A stretch of DNA of 64,000 nucleotides from Umezawaea beigongshangensis (GCF_016464305.1 NZ_JAEIOJ010000001.1:890685-954684), one strand, 5' to 3'. Positions 50,578-61,208 are shown, numbered from the stretch's first letter. A program made the numbers and translations. The notes: generated from the sequence alone by a model not told the origin.

Positions 50578-52092
50578 TCAGTCGTCGTCCTCGACCCAGT
50601 CGAAGGTCTTCGTGACGGCCTTCTTCCAGCTCCGGTACTGCTTGGCGCGGGTGTCCTCGTCCATCGACGGGTCCCACTGCTTGTCCTGCGCCCAGTTCTG
50701 CCGGATGTCGTCCTCGCTCTCCCAGAAGCCGACGGCGAGGCCGGCGGTGTAGGCGGCGCCGAGCGCGGTGGTCTCCGCGACCACCGGCCGGATCACCGAC
50801 ACGCCGAGGATGTCGGCCTGGAACTGCATCAGCAGCTCGTTGACGACCATGCCGCCGTCCACCTTGAGCGACTTCAGCGGCACGCCGGAGTCGGCGTTCA
50901 TGGCCTCGATGACCTCGCGGGACTGGAAGGCCGTGGCCTCCAGCACCGCGCGGGCCAGGTGCCCCTTGTTCACGAAGCGGGTGAGGCCGACGATCGCGCC
51001 GCGCGCGTCGGAGCGCCAGTACGGCGCGAAGAGGCCGGAGAACGCGGGCACGAAGTACGCGCCGCCGTTGTCGTCGACCGTGCGCGCGTGCTGCTCGATC
51101 TCGGCGGCGGAGCCGATCATGCCGAGGTTGTCGCGCAGCCACTGCACGAGCGAGCCGGTCACGGCGACGGAGCCCTCCAGGGCGTACACCGTGTCGTTGT
51201 CGCCGATCTTGTAGCAGACGGTGGTGAGCAGGCCGTTCTCGCTCATCACCTTCTCCGTGCCCGTGTTGAGCAGCACGAAGTTGCCGGTGCCGTAGGTGTT
51301 CTTCGCCTCGCCGGGCGACAGGCACGCCTGGCCGAACGTGGCGGCCTGCTGGTCGCCGAGGATGCCCGCGATGGGCAGGCCGGCGAGCGCGCCGCGCTCC
51401 CTGACCTGGCCGTAGACCTCGGAGGACGACTTGATCTCGGGCAGCATCGACACCGGGATCTTCATGTCCGCCGCGATGCCCTCGTCCCACGACAGGGTGT
51501 CGAGGTCCATGAGCAGGGTGCGGGAGGCGTTGGTGGGGTCGGTCACGTGCAGACCGCCGTTCACCCCGCCGGTCATGTTCCACAGCACCCAGGTGTCCAT
51601 GTTGCCGAACAGCAGGTCACCGGCCTCGGCCTTCTCCCGCGCGCCCTCGACGTTGTCGAGGATCCAGCGGACCTTCGGGCCGGAGAAGTAGGTGGCCAGC
51701 GGCAGACCGGTCTTGTCGCGGTAGCGCTCCTGCCCGCCGCCGAGCGCGGCCAGCTCGGTGCAGATCCGGTCGGTGCGGGTGTCCTGCCACACGATCGCGT
51801 TGTAGACGGGCCGCCCGGTGGTGCGGTCCCACACGACGGCCGTCTCGCGCTGGTTGGTGATGCCGACTGCCACGACGTCGGCGGTGGTCAGATCGGCCTT
51901 GGCGAGCGCGCCCGCCGCCACCTGCCGGGTGTTGGTCCAGATCTCCAGCGGGTCGTGCTCGACCCATCCCGCCCTGGGGAAGATCTGCTCGTGCTCCTTC
52001 TGGTCGACCGAGACGACGTGCCCCGAGTGGTCGAAGATCATGCAGCGCGTCGACGTCGTGCCCTGGTCGATGGCGGCCACGTACTGGGTCAT
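50578..52092 (-). CDS. glpK: glycerol kinase
   Basis: 504 residues from ATG 52092. FGGY kinase: [16 protein letters not shown] (phosphate loop), [28 protein letters not shown], and the C-terminal ATP-site motif [18 protein letters not shown]. It phosphorylates cytoplasmic glycerol to glycerol-3-phosphate, trapping what GlpF admits. It lies 28 bp downstream of glpF in one operon, with glpD divergent. A 20-bp stem ends the operon. Confidence 0.96.
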   Translation of the reverse strand: MTQYVAAIDQGTTSTRCMIFDHSGHVVSVDQKEHEQIFPRAGWVEHDPLEIWTNTRQVAAGALAKADLTTADVVAVGITNQRETAVVWDRTTGRPVYNAIVWQDTRTDRICTELAALGGGQERYRDKTGLPLATYFSGPKVRWILDNVEGAREKAEAGDLLFGNMDTWVLWNMTGGVNGGLHVTDPTNASRTLLMDLDTLSWDEGIAADMKIPVSMLPEIKSSSEVYGQVRERGALAGLPIAGILGDQQAATFGQACLSPGEAKNTYGTGNFVLLNTGTEKVMSENGLLTTVCYKIGDNDTVYALEGSVAVTGSLVQWLRDNLGMIGSAAEIEQHARTVDDNGGAYFVPAFSGLFAPYWRSDARGAIVGLTRFVNKGHLARAVLEATAFQSREVIEAMNADSGVPLKSLKVDGGMVVNELLMQFQADILGVSVIRPVVAETTALGAAYTAGLAVGFWESEDDIRQNWAQDKQWDPSMDEDTRAKQYRSWKKAVTKTFDWVEDDD

Positions 52093-52120
52093 GCGGAGTT
52101 CCCTTCGGATGTGGAGGCGA

Positions 52121-52864
52121 TCAGACCGGGAGGACCAGGTAGAGCAGCGCGGCCAGGGTCGCGCCGACGAACGGGCCGACGACCGGGATCCAGGAGTAGC
52201 CCCAGTCGGCCCGGCCCTTGTTCCGGATGGGCATGAGGAACGCGTACGCGATGCGGGGCCCGAGGTCGCGGGCCGGGTTGATGGCGTAGCCGGTGGGGCC
52301 ACCGAGCGAGGTGCCGATCACCAGCACGACGAACGCGACACCCGCGTAGCCGAGGGCGGAGTTGCCGAACTGCGGCACGCCGTCGTCGCCCACCTGCGCG
52401 GCCGGGCTGAGCAGGACCCACGTGACGAGGACGAACGTGCCGATGATCTCGGTCACCAGGTTCCACGGCACGCTGCGGATGTTGGGAGCGGTGGAGAAGA
52501 TGCCGAGGGTGTTCTGCGGCTCGTCGTGCGCGTCGAACTGGAGCTTGTAGGTGGCCCAGGTCAGCATCGCGCCGATGATCGCGCCGAGCAGCTGACCGGC
52601 GACGTAGACCGGGACGTCGCCCCACGGGGTCTTGTCCGCGACGGCCAGGCCCACGGTGAGCGCCGGGTTGAGGTGCGCGCCGCTCTGGGCGGACACGCTG
52701 GCGCCGGTGAAGACCGCGAAGGCCCAGCCGATGTTGATGAACAGCGCCCCACCACCGTTGCCGTTGGTGTTGCGCAGCACGTGGTTCGCGACCACACCGG
52801 TGCCCAGCAGGATCAGCACCGCTGTCCCGATGGTCTCCCAGACGAAGATAGAGCCCGCGCTCAT
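52121..52864 (-). CDS. glpF: glycerol uptake facilitator (aquaglyceroporin)
   Basis: 247 residues from ATG 52864 with GAGGAGG upstream. MIP channel with six membrane spans and both pore NPA loops: [12 protein letters not shown] and [14 protein letters not shown]; the Asp after the second NPA(R) is typical of glycerol-conducting channels. An extracellular loop with [15 protein letters not shown] lies between. Allows glycerol to enter by diffusion. First gene of glpFK. Confidence 0.95.
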   Translation of the reverse strand: MSAGSIFVWETIGTAVLILLGTGVVANHVLRNTNGNGGGALFINIGWAFAVFTGASVSAQSGAHLNPALTVGLAVADKTPWGDVPVYVAGQLLGAIIGAMLTWATYKLQFDAHDEPQNTLGIFSTAPNIRSVPWNLVTEIIGTFVLVTWVLLSPAAQVGDDGVPQFGNSALGYAGVAFVVLVIGTSLGGPTGYAINPARDLGPRIAYAFLMPIRNKGRADWGYSWIPVVGPFVGATLAALLYLVLPV

Positions 52865-53143
52865 TCGCCACCTCCTCGCCTTGCGGCAGCAGAAGACAGA
52901 GGTGGCGCACTCGTCCGGGTTCGGCCGCGCTGCCCACCCCACAATTGCCCGGACGCTACTTCCACATCCGATCCGTTGTCTACGGTGGGTGCACATTTTT
53001 GACCCGATGTTGGTCCTTTCGCTGCTGGTCAAGACACGACTGGGCGTTGGAGCGCGTCAACGGGTGACGGCCAGTGCACAAGAGTCGGTACCTGCGGGTA
53101 ACGTGGTCGGGGACCAGAGAAGACCAGCGCAGGGAGGCTCTCC
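52865..53143. promoter_or_regulatory. divergent glpF / glpD promoter region
   Basis: 279 bp, locally AT-richer than the genes. It holds ACAATTG, TTGTCTACGG and TTTTTGACC elements (about 52940-53005) and a candidate glpD -10 box TAACGT (53099-53104). No clear palindrome stands out. It is the natural place for control by an IclR- or DeoR-type glycerol regulator, which is not in the window. Confidence 0.45.
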
Positions 53144-54910
53144 GTGGCCACGCGCAAGCCCCGAGAAGCAGCGCAACTCGACTCCGAGCCGATCGTGGCT
53201 CCGACGGGCCGGATGGGCCCCGCCGAACGAGAGCAGGCGTGGCAGCGCCTGGGCTCCGAGACGTTCGACGTGCTCGTCGTCGGCGGTGGCGTCGTCGGTG
53301 TCGGCGCGGCGCTCGACGCGGCCACCCGCGGCCTGAAGGTCGCCCTCGTCGAGGCCCGCGACCTCGCCTCCGGCACGTCCAGCCGGTCCAGCAAGCTCTT
53401 CCACGGCGGTCTGCGCTACCTGGAGCAGCTGGAGTTCGGTCTCGTCCGCGAGGCCCTGCGGGAGCGCGAGCTGATGCTCAACCGCATCGCGCCGCACCTC
53501 GTGAAGCCCGTCAGCTTCCTGTACCCGCTGACCCACCGCGCGTGGGAGCGTCCGTACACCGCGGCAGGCCTGTTCCTCTACGACACCATGGGCGGGGCGC
53601 GGTCCGTGCCCGGCCAGAAGCACCTCACCCGCGCGGGCGCGCTGCGGCTCGTCCCCGCGCTCAAGCGCGACGCGCTGATCGGCGGCATCCGCTACTTCGA
53701 CGCGCAGGCCGACGACGCCCGTCACACGATGATGGTCGGCCGCACCGCGGCCCACTACGGCGCCGTCGTCCGCACGTCCACGCAGGTCGTGGGCTTCCTG
53801 CGGGAGGCGGACCGGGTGTCGGGCGCGCGGGTGCGCGACGTCGAGGACGGCCGCGAGACCGACGTGCAGGCGCACGCCGTGATCAACGCCACCGGCGTGT
53901 GGACCGACGAGTTGCAGCGCCTGTCCGGCAGCCGCGGCCGGTTCCGCGTCCGGGCCAGCAAGGGCGTGCACATCGTCGTCGCGCGCGACCGCATCGTGTC
54001 CGAGTCCGGCATGATCCTGCGCACCGCGAAGTCCGTGCTGTTCGTCATCCCGTGGCGCAACCACTGGATCGTGGGCACGACCGACACGGACTGGAACCTC
54101 GACCTCGCGCACCCCGCCGCGACGAAGAAGGACATCGACTACATCCTCGAACAGGTCAACTCCGTGCTGGCGACTCCGCTGACGCACGACGACATCGAGG
54201 GCGTCTACGCCGGTCTGCGTCCGCTGCTCGCCGGTGAGAACGAGTCGACGTCGAAGCTGTCCCGCGAGCACGCCGTGGCCAGGGTGTCCCCCGGTCTGGT
54301 GGCCATCGCGGGCGGCAAGTACACGACCTACCGGGTGATGGGCGCGGACGCGGTGGACGCCGCCGCCGTGGACGTCCCCGGCCGCATCCAGCCGTCGATC
54401 ACCGACAAGGTCCCGCTGGTCGGGGCCGACGGCTACCACGCGCTGGTGAACCAGGCCGACCAGCTCGCCGGCCAGCACGGCCTGCACCCCTACCGGGTGC
54501 GGCACCTGCTGGACCGCTACGGCTCGCTGGTGCACGAGGTGCTGGCGCTGGCCGCGGACGACGCCGAGCTGCTCAAGCCCATCCCCGGAGCGCCCGACTA
54601 CCTCCAGGTGGAGGCCGTGTACGCGGCCAGCCACGAGGGCGCGCTGCACCTGGAGGACGTGCTCACCCGCCGCACCCGCATCTCCATCGAGTACCCGCAC
54701 CGCGGGGTGGAGTGCGCCGAGGCCGTCGCGCGGCTGGTCGGCGACGTGCACGGGTGGGACGAGGAGCGGCGCAGGCACGAGGTCGAGGTCTACACGGCCC
54801 GCGTGGAGGCCGAGCGCGCCTCGCAGACGGAGCCGGACGACGAGGCCGCCGACGCGATCCGCGCCGCGGCCCCGGAGGCCCGCCCCGACCTGAGCGAGCC
54901 GGTGGTCTAG
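53144..54910 (+). CDS. glpD: glycerol-3-phosphate dehydrogenase (FAD)
   Basis: 588 residues, GTG with GGGAGG upstream. Membrane-associated flavoenzyme oxidising glycerol-3-phosphate to dihydroxyacetone phosphate and passing electrons to quinone. Motifs: FDVLVVGGGVVGVGAALDAATRG (FAD), ASGTSSRSSKLFHGGLRYLE, IPWRNHWIVGTTDTDW, and GGKYTTYRVM. The C-terminal helical domain is complete. Completes the pathway with divergent glpFK; corresponds to M. tuberculosis glpD2 (Rv3302c). Confidence 0.95.
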   Translation: MATRKPREAAQLDSEPIVAPTGRMGPAEREQAWQRLGSETFDVLVVGGGVVGVGAALDAATRGLKVALVEARDLASGTSSRSSKLFHGGLRYLEQLEFGLVREALRERELMLNRIAPHLVKPVSFLYPLTHRAWERPYTAAGLFLYDTMGGARSVPGQKHLTRAGALRLVPALKRDALIGGIRYFDAQADDARHTMMVGRTAAHYGAVVRTSTQVVGFLREADRVSGARVRDVEDGRETDVQAHAVINATGVWTDELQRLSGSRGRFRVRASKGVHIVVARDRIVSESGMILRTAKSVLFVIPWRNHWIVGTTDTDWNLDLAHPAATKKDIDYILEQVNSVLATPLTHDDIEGVYAGLRPLLAGENESTSKLSREHAVARVSPGLVAIAGGKYTTYRVMGADAVDAAAVDVPGRIQPSITDKVPLVGADGYHALVNQADQLAGQHGLHPYRVRHLLDRYGSLVHEVLALAADDAELLKPIPGAPDYLQVEAVYAASHEGALHLEDVLTRRTRISIEYPHRGVECAEAVARLVGDVHGWDEERRRHEVEVYTARVEAERASQTEPDDEAADAIRAAAPEARPDLSEPVV

Positions 54911-54922
54911 GACCCGCACGAC

Positions 54923-54960
54923 GCGAACGGCCCCGCGGGACTTCCCGCGGGGCCGTTCGC
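54923..54960. terminator. bidirectional hairpin after glpD
   Basis: Perfect 17-bp arms (GCGAACGGCCCCGCGGG) with an ACTT loop, 12 bp after glpD and 7 bp before the convergent amidohydrolase end. Confidence 0.82.
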
Positions 54961-54967
54961 GCACCGC

Positions 54968-56257
54968 TCAGGCCAGGGCGGCCAGCGCCGTGTGGACCAT
55001 CACGCGGATGCCCACGGCCAGGGCGCGCTCGTCCAGGTCGAACGTGGGCTGGTGCAGGTCGCGCTGCTTCTCCACGCCGTCCCACACGCCCAGGCGCGCG
55101 AACGAGCCGGGCACCTGCTCCAGGTACCAGCCGAAGTCCTCACCGCCGGAGGACTGCTCGGTGCCCGCGAGGGCGTCCTCGCCCAGCGCGGCCTCGACGC
55201 CCGCGCGCAGCAGGAACGTCGAGTCGCGGTCGTTGACCACCGGCGGCACGCCGCGGCGGTGCAGCAGGTCGAAGCCGACGCCCGTGGGGGCGAGCAGCGC
55301 GGCGATCAGGTCCTTCACCAGCGGTTCCAGCTCGGCCCAGATCGACCGGTCGCCGGTGCGCAGCGTTCCGCGCAGCACGCCGTCCTGCGGCACCGCGTTC
55401 GGCGCCTCGCCCGCGTGCACCGCGCCCCACACCAGGACGGTGCCGGAGCGCGGGTCGACGCGGCGGGACAGCAGCGTCGGCAGGCCGGTGATGACCGTGC
55501 CGAGCGCGTGCACGAGGTCGGCGGTCAGGTGCGGGCGCGAGGTGTGGCCGCCCGGCGAGCTCAGCCGCAGCTCCAGCATGTCGCTGGCCGAGGTGATGGC
55601 CCCGATGCGGCTGCCGATCCGGCCGACCTCCAGGCGCGGGTCGCAGTGCAGGCCGAAGATCCGCTCCACGCCGTCGAGGCCACCGGCCGCGAGCACGTCG
55701 AGCGCACCGCCGGGCATGACCTCCTCGGCGTGCTGGAACACCAGCCGCACGCGGCCCGGCAGCGCCGTCGCCGACGCCAGGGCCAGCGCGGCGCCCAGCA
55801 GCACGGTGGTGTGGGCGTCGTGCCCGCAGGCGTGCGAGGCGCCCTCCACCGTGGAGGAGAACGGCAGGCCGGTGTTCTCGGTGAGCGGCAGCGCGTCCAT
55901 GTCGGCGCGCAGCGCCACGCAGCGCGGGCCGCTGCCCACGTCGCACACGAGGCCGGTCCCGCCGGGCAGGACGCGGGGCTTCAACCCGGCCGACCGCAGC
56001 AGGTTGCCGATCAGCTCGGTCGTCTTGTGCTCGTCGCGGGACAGCTCCGGGTTGGCGTGCAGGTGCCGCCGCCAGGCGACGACCTCGGACGCGTTGGCGG
56101 ACAGCCAGCCGTCGAGCCACTGGGGTCCGCGCCCGGCGCCGATGTCGTCCACGGGGGACATGCTGACCCCGCGATCGGTCAACAGCACGTCCGATGCCCC
56201 CTTCGCTGACGTCACCCGCCCGTCGGGAAGATCCCGTCGAGAGTCGACCACGGTCAC
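54968..56257 (-). CDS. M20 family amidohydrolase (AmiA1-like)
   Basis: 429 residues from GTG 56257, which overlaps the upstream stop (GTGA). ATG 56161 would give 397 residues, closer to family length, and the extra N-terminus has less GC-rich third positions. Metal-binding motifs: ALRADMDALP, ACGHDAHTTVLLG, QHAEEVMPGGA (catalytic Glu) and SSGGEDFGWYLE, separated by a lid domain beginning SSPGGHTSRPH. It hydrolyses N-acyl amino acids or similar amides in the cytoplasm. Pairs with the next M20 gene as amiA1-amiB1 do in M. tuberculosis. Confidence 0.87.
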   Translation of the reverse strand: MTVVDSRRDLPDGRVTSAKGASDVLLTDRGVSMSPVDDIGAGRGPQWLDGWLSANASEVVAWRRHLHANPELSRDEHKTTELIGNLLRSAGLKPRVLPGGTGLVCDVGSGPRCVALRADMDALPLTENTGLPFSSTVEGASHACGHDAHTTVLLGAALALASATALPGRVRLVFQHAEEVMPGGALDVLAAGGLDGVERIFGLHCDPRLEVGRIGSRIGAITSASDMLELRLSSPGGHTSRPHLTADLVHALGTVITGLPTLLSRRVDPRSGTVLVWGAVHAGEAPNAVPQDGVLRGTLRTGDRSIWAELEPLVKDLIAALLAPTGVGFDLLHRRGVPPVVNDRDSTFLLRAGVEAALGEDALAGTEQSSGGEDFGWYLEQVPGSFARLGVWDGVEKQRDLHQPTFDLDERALAVGIRVMVHTALAALA

Positions 56258-57438
56258 GCCGCACCCCCGCGGGTGGCGGCGGCGGTCAGCAACCTGCCGC
56301 GCTGCTCGTCGTCGGTGGCGGCGCTGATCGTCGTCCAGGCCATCGCGAGCGCTCCTTCGAGCACCGCGCGGTCTGCCGACGCCGACGCACAGGCTGTCGC
56401 GAACTCGATTTGGTGGTTCACCGCGTCTCCGCAGTCGATTGCGATTGTCGGGTGGATTGCGGGCAGCACGCGGGTGACGTTGCCCATGTCGGTGCTGCCG
56501 ATCTTCTCGCCGCGCTCTGCGGCGCGGCTGAGCGGAGCCCTGCCCAGGTCGGTGACCGCGCGCCGGTAGGCGTCGGCGAGCCACTCGTCGGGGGTCAGCT
56601 CCGCGTAGACCGGCGAGACCTGCACGACCTCGTGGGTGCAGCCGGTGGCGAGGGCTCCGGCGGTGAAGCAGTTCTGGACGCGGGCTTCCAGCCGGCGCAG
56701 GGAGTCCGCGTCGTCGGCCCTCAGGTCGAACATCGCCGACGTGCGGGCCGGGACCACGTTGGGCACCGTCCCGCCCCTGGTGACGATGCCGCTGACCATC
56801 TGGCCGGGTTCGAGGTGCTGGCGCAGCAGACCGATCGCGACCTGGGCGACGGTGATCGCGTCACCCGCGTTGACGCCCAGGTGGGGCGCCGCGGCGGCGT
56901 GCGAGGGCTTGCCCGTGTAGTGCACCTCGACGTCGGTGATGGCCAGCGACCGCGCGGCGCACGCCTCGTACGGAGCGGGGTGGACCATCATCGCCAGGGC
57001 GACGTCGTCGAACACGCCGCGCTCCAGCAGGAGGACCTTGCCGCCGCCGACCTCCTCGGCCGGGGTGCCGATGACCCGGACGGTGATGCCGAGCGCGTCG
57101 GCCACGTCGCGCAGCGCCAGCGCCGCTCCCGCCGAGGCCGCCGCGATGACGTTGTGGCCGCAGGCGTGCCCCACCTCGGGCAGGGCGTCGTACTCGGCGC
57201 ACAGCCCGAGCACGAGGTCGCCGGAGCCGTAGGTCGCGGTGAACGCCGTGTCCAGGTCCGCCACGCCGCGCTCGACCTCGAAGCCCTCGCCCTCCAGCAG
57301 ACCGGCCACCTTCTCGGCGCTGCGGTGCTCCTGGAAGGCCAGTTCGGGCTCGGCGTGGATGCTGCGGGAGAGGGACACCAGCGCATCGGCGTACCGCTCG
57401 ACGGCCGAGCGAGTACTGGTGGTGAAGTCGGTGCCCAT
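56254..57438 (-). CDS. M20 family amidohydrolase (AmiB1-like)
   Basis: 394 residues from ATG 57438. M20/ACY1L2-type: GLCAEYDALPEVGHACGHNVIAAAS, GTPAEEVGGGKVLLLERG, HYTGKPSHAAAAPHLGVNA, and GSTDMGNVTRVLPAIHPTIAID at the C-terminus. Similar enzymes hydrolyse p-aminobenzoyl-glutamate or dipeptide-like amides. First of a two-gene operon with four-base overlap; same order as amiB1-amiA1 in M. tuberculosis. Exact substrate unknown. Confidence 0.87.
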   Translation of the reverse strand: MGTDFTTSTRSAVERYADALVSLSRSIHAEPELAFQEHRSAEKVAGLLEGEGFEVERGVADLDTAFTATYGSGDLVLGLCAEYDALPEVGHACGHNVIAAASAGAALALRDVADALGITVRVIGTPAEEVGGGKVLLLERGVFDDVALAMMVHPAPYEACAARSLAITDVEVHYTGKPSHAAAAPHLGVNAGDAITVAQVAIGLLRQHLEPGQMVSGIVTRGGTVPNVVPARTSAMFDLRADDADSLRRLEARVQNCFTAGALATGCTHEVVQVSPVYAELTPDEWLADAYRRAVTDLGRAPLSRAAERGEKIGSTDMGNVTRVLPAIHPTIAIDCGDAVNHQIEFATACASASADRAVLEGALAMAWTTISAATDDEQRGRLLTAAATRGGAA

Positions 57439-57652
57439 GTGAATCCATCCTGCATCACGCCCCGGTGCTGCCCGGCGCGGTTCGGCGAACAACCGGCCAC
57501 CGGTCGCGGCGCTGCGCCGAACGGTGGGGAGATGTTCGGCCGAACCGATCATCCCCGCGGAGGTCGGTTCGATTATCGGATGCCGGACGTCAATTCCCAA
57601 ATCGTGGACCGTGCACGTGTCCTCGCACGTCACGGCCACGTGACGATCGCGG

Positions 57653-57961
57653 TCAGCCCTTCTTCGCAGCGCGCCACTTCGTGTAGCGGCGGCGGTTGCG
57701 CAGGTAGACCAGGCCGAACAGGACCACGGCGATGGCCGCGATCCACACCTTGTTCTTGGTCTCCTGGCTCATCGGGGCACCGGGCTGCTCGGAGTCGATC
57801 CGGGGCCCCTCGCCCGCGGGGGCGGTCGTGTCGGTCGGCTGCGCGACCACCGCGGTGATCGCCGCGCGCGCGGGGGCGGCGTCAGCTGGGCCGATCACCA
57901 CGAACGCGCTCACCAGCACGAACAGGCCAGCCACGAACATCCCGGACACCCATCGCCGCAT
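57653..57961 (-). CDS. small secreted/membrane protein
   Basis: 102 residues from ATG 57961. The N-terminal signal-like helix MRRWVSGMFVAGLFVLVSAFVVIG ends with a cleavage-like ADAAPA. An Ala/Pro/Thr-rich extracellular stretch follows, then a C-terminal membrane segment (VWIAAIAVVLFGLVYL) and a basic tail RNRRRYTKWRAAKKG. A type I membrane topology is expected. Function unknown. TACCCT 7 nt upstream points to a leaderless message. Confidence 0.65.
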   Translation of the reverse strand: MRRWVSGMFVAGLFVLVSAFVVIGPADAAPARAAITAVVAQPTDTTAPAGEGPRIDSEQPGAPMSQETKNKVWIAAIAVVLFGLVYLRNRRRYTKWRAAKKG

Positions 57962-57968
57962 GGGCCCC

Positions 57969-57974
57969 AGGGTA
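57969..57974 (-). promoter_or_regulatory. -10 box TACCCT, leaderless start for the small membrane protein gene
   Basis: On the minus strand TACCCT ends 7 nt before ATG 57961; no ribosome binding site. Confidence 0.55.
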
Positions 57975-58030
57975 GCCACAGCGCAGGCCGAGTACCACCG
58001 TCGACGGACGCTCGGTGCGGGGAGCGCCGG

Positions 58031-59023
58031 CTACCGGTCGGGAGACCGGAAGGTGTCGATGATGCGTTCGGCGGCGAGCGTCGCGGTCAGCTCGCCCTCG
58101 CGCACCGCGCGCTCCAGGCCGGGCGCGACCGCCCGCACGCCGGGGTGCTCGCGCAGGCTCGCCACGAGCTGCTCGCGCACGGTCGCCCAGGTCCAGTCGA
58201 CCTGCTGGCGGCGGCGGCGCTCCTGGAACTGTCCGGCGGCCTCCAGCGCCGCGCGGTGCTCCAGCACGCGCTGCCACAGCTCGGGCAGGCCGTCGCCGGA
58301 CAGCCCGCTGCACGTCAGGACGGGCGGGTGCCACGCGGCGTCGGGCTGGCGCAGCAGCCGCAGCGCCCCGGCCAGCTCGCGGGCCGCCGCGCGGGCGTCC
58401 TGCTCGTGCGGGCCGTCCGCCTTGTTCACGGCGATCACGTCGGCGAGCTCCAGCACGCCCCGCTTGATGCCCTGGAGGGCGTCGCCGGTGCGGGCGAGGG
58501 TGAGGAACAGCGAGCAGTCGGTCATGTTCGCCACGGCCACCTCGGACTGGCCGACGCCGACCGTCTCGACCAGCACCACGTCGTAGCCCGCCGCCTCGAC
58601 CAGCACGATCGTCTCGCGGGTCGCCCGCGCCACGCCGCCGAGCGTTCCCGAGGTGGGCGAGGGGCGGATGAACGCGGCCGGGTCGACCGCGAGCCGCGCC
58701 ATGCGGGTCTTGTCGCCGAGGATGCTGCCGCCGGTCCGGGTGGACGACGGGTCCACGGCCAGCACGGCCACCCGGTGCCCGTCCGCGGTCAGCGTCGTGC
58801 CGAGCGCGTCGACGAACGTCGACTTGCCCACGCCCGGCACTCCGGTGACGCCCACCCGGTGCGCGCCGCCGGAGTGCGGCAGCAGCTCCACGAGCAGCTC
58901 CTGCGCCAGCGCGCGGTGGTCGGCGCGGGTGGACTCCACGAGGGTGATGGCGCGCGCGAGCACGCCCCGGTCACCGGCGAGCACGCCCCGCGCGTACTCG
59001 CCGACGTCGATCGGCTTCGCCAC
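58031..59023 (-). CDS. meaB: methylmalonyl-CoA mutase-associated GTPase MeaB
   Basis: 330 residues, GTG, 6 bp after the mutB stop. G3E-type P-loop GTPase: Walker [10 protein letters not shown] (about 60-68), [28 protein letters not shown], and NKADGPHE for guanine. It protects methylmalonyl-CoA mutase from inactivation and gates cofactor B12 loading. The C-terminal dimerisation arm is present. Third gene of mutA-mutB-meaB. Confidence 0.93.
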   Translation of the reverse strand: MAKPIDVGEYARGVLAGDRGVLARAITLVESTRADHRALAQELLVELLPHSGGAHRVGVTGVPGVGKSTFVDALGTTLTADGHRVAVLAVDPSSTRTGGSILGDKTRMARLAVDPAAFIRPSPTSGTLGGVARATRETIVLVEAAGYDVVLVETVGVGQSEVAVANMTDCSLFLTLARTGDALQGIKRGVLELADVIAVNKADGPHEQDARAAARELAGALRLLRQPDAAWHPPVLTCSGLSGDGLPELWQRVLEHRAALEAAGQFQERRRRQQVDWTWATVREQLVASLREHPGVRAVAPGLERAVREGELTATLAAERIIDTFRSPDR

Positions 59024-59029
59024 GGGCCG

Positions 59030-61207
59030 CTACCTGGCGTGCCCGAGTTGAGCGGACAACCTGTCCAGCAGGTCCCCCGCCGCGTCGGCGACGACGGTGC
59101 CCGGCGGGAAGATCGCCGCGGCCCCGGCCTCGCGCAGCGCCTCGAAGTCCTGCGGCGGCACGACGCCGCCGACCACGATCATGATGTCGTCGCGGCCCAG
59201 CTCGGCCAGCTCGTCGCGCAGCGCGGGCACCAGCGTGAGGTGCCCGGCGGCCAGCGAGGACACGCCGACGACGTGCACGTCGGCCTCCACCGCCTGCCGG
59301 GCGACCTCGCCGGGCGTGGAGAACAGCGGGCCCACGTCGACGTCGAAGCCGAGGTCGGCGAACGCGGTCGCGATGACCTTCTGCCCGCGGTCGTGGCCGT
59401 CCTGGCCCATCTTGGCGACGAGGATGCGCGGGCGGCGCCCCTCGGCCTCGGTGAAGGTCTCGACCACCTGACGGGTGCGGTCGACGTTCGCCACGGTTCC
59501 GGCCTCCTCGCGGTACACGCCCGAGATGGTGCGGATCTGCGCGGAGTGGCGGCCCCACACCCGGCCCAGCGCCTCGGAGATCTCCCCGACGGTGGCCTTG
59601 TGGCGCGCGGCGTCGACCGCCAGCTCCAGGAGGTTGCCGCCGGAGTCGGCGGCGCGGGTCAGGGCGTGCAGCGCGGCCTCCACGGCCGGCTGGTCGCGCT
59701 CGGCGCGCAGCCTCCGCAGCTTGTCGAGCTGCTGCGCCCGCACACCGGCGTTGTCGACCTTGAGCACGTCGATCTGCTCGTCGGTGTCGACCCGGTACTT
59801 GTTCACGCCGATCACGGGCTGGCGGCCGGAGTCGATGCGCGCCTGGGTGCGCGCGGCGGCCCCCTCGATGCGCAGCTTGGGGAGACCGGCGTCGATGGCC
59901 GCCGCCATGCCGCCGGCCGCCTCGACCTCGGTGATGTGTCCCCACGCGGTGCGCGCGAGGTCGTGGGTGAGCCGCTCCACGAACGCCGAGCCGCCCCACG
60001 GGTCGATGACGCGGGTCGTGCCGGACTCCTGCTGGAGCAGCAGCTGGGTGTTGCGGGCGATGCGGGCGGAGAAGTCCGTCGGCAGCGCGAGCGCCTCGTC
60101 CAGCGCGTTGGTGTGCAGCGACTGGGTGTGGCCCTGGGTCGCGGCCATCGCCTCGACGCACGTCCGGGGGACGTTGGTGAACACGTCCTGCGCGGTGAGC
60201 GACCAGCCCGAGGTCTGGCAGTGCGTGCGCAGGCTGAGGGACTTGGGGTCGCGCGGCCCGAAGCCCTTCACGAGCTTGGCCCACAGCAGGCGGGCGGCCC
60301 GCAGCTTCGCGACCTCCGTGAAGAAGTTCATGCCCACGGCCCAGAAGAACGACAGCCGCGGCGCGAACGCGTCCACGTCCAGCCCGGCCTCGCGGCCCGC
60401 GCGCAGGTACTCCACGCCGTCGGCGAGGGTGTAGGCGAGCTCCAGGTCGGCCGTGGCCCCGGCCTCCTGCATGTGGTAGCCGGAGATCGAGATGGAGTTG
60501 AACTTCGGCATCCGCCGCGAGGTGAAGGCGAAGATGTCGGAGATGATCCGCATCGACGGCTTCGGGGGGTAGATGTAGGTGTTGCGGACCATGAACTCCT
60601 TGAGGATGTCGTTCTGGATGGTCCCGGCGAGCTTCTCCGGCGCGACGCCCTGCTCCTCGGCGGCCACGACGTAGAGCGCCAGCACCGGCAGGACGGCACC
60701 GTTCATGGTCATCGACACGCTCATCCGGTCCAGCGGGATGCCGTCGAAGAGCTGCCGCATGTCGTAGATCGAGTCGATCGCGACGCCCGCCATGCCGACG
60801 TCACCGGCGACGCGCGGGTGGTCGGAGTCGTAGCCGCGGTGCGTGGCGAGGTCGAACGCGACCGACAGGCCCTTCTGCCCCGCCGCGAGGTTGCGGCGGT
60901 AGAAGGCGTTGGACTCCTCCGCCGTGGAGAACCCGGCGTACTGGCGGATCGTCCACGGCTGGTTGACGTACATCGTCGGGTAGGGGCCGCGCAGGAACGG
61001 CGCGATGCCGGGGTAGGTGTCGAGGAAGTCCAGCCCCGCGGTGTCCTCGGGCCCGTAGACGGGCTTGAGGACGATGCCCTCCGGCGTCTCCCGGCTCAGC
61101 GCGTCGGCGTCCTCGCCGGTGGCCTCGCGCAGCGCGGCCCGCCACGCCCGCGCGTCGCCCGGCTCCAGCTCCCCGATGCCGATGTCGGCGAAGTTCGGGA
61201 TCGTCAC
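59030..61207 (-). CDS. mutB: methylmalonyl-CoA mutase large subunit
   Basis: 725 residues from GTG 61207, 1 nt after the mutA stop; TTG 61216 upstream is less likely. Catalytic subunit: TIM barrel ([38 protein letters not shown]) and C-terminal B12 domain with the His-on motif DGHDRG (about 610) and [11 protein letters not shown]. It interconverts (R)-methylmalonyl-CoA and succinyl-CoA with adenosylcobalamin. It links propionyl-CoA carboxylation (AccA3/AccD5) to the TCA cycle and polyketide precursor supply. Confidence 0.96.
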   Translation of the reverse strand: MTIPNFADIGIGELEPGDARAWRAALREATGEDADALSRETPEGIVLKPVYGPEDTAGLDFLDTYPGIAPFLRGPYPTMYVNQPWTIRQYAGFSTAEESNAFYRRNLAAGQKGLSVAFDLATHRGYDSDHPRVAGDVGMAGVAIDSIYDMRQLFDGIPLDRMSVSMTMNGAVLPVLALYVVAAEEQGVAPEKLAGTIQNDILKEFMVRNTYIYPPKPSMRIISDIFAFTSRRMPKFNSISISGYHMQEAGATADLELAYTLADGVEYLRAGREAGLDVDAFAPRLSFFWAVGMNFFTEVAKLRAARLLWAKLVKGFGPRDPKSLSLRTHCQTSGWSLTAQDVFTNVPRTCVEAMAATQGHTQSLHTNALDEALALPTDFSARIARNTQLLLQQESGTTRVIDPWGGSAFVERLTHDLARTAWGHITEVEAAGGMAAAIDAGLPKLRIEGAAARTQARIDSGRQPVIGVNKYRVDTDEQIDVLKVDNAGVRAQQLDKLRRLRAERDQPAVEAALHALTRAADSGGNLLELAVDAARHKATVGEISEALGRVWGRHSAQIRTISGVYREEAGTVANVDRTRQVVETFTEAEGRRPRILVAKMGQDGHDRGQKVIATAFADLGFDVDVGPLFSTPGEVARQAVEADVHVVGVSSLAAGHLTLVPALRDELAELGRDDIMIVVGGVVPPQDFEALREAGAAAIFPPGTVVADAAGDLLDRLSAQLGHAR

Positions 61208-61208
61208 G

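Noticed and set aside
54712..55236. 174-codon plus-strand frame past glpD
   Set aside because: It crosses the glpD end, a terminator hairpin and an antisense gene; Arg/Pro-rich shadow.
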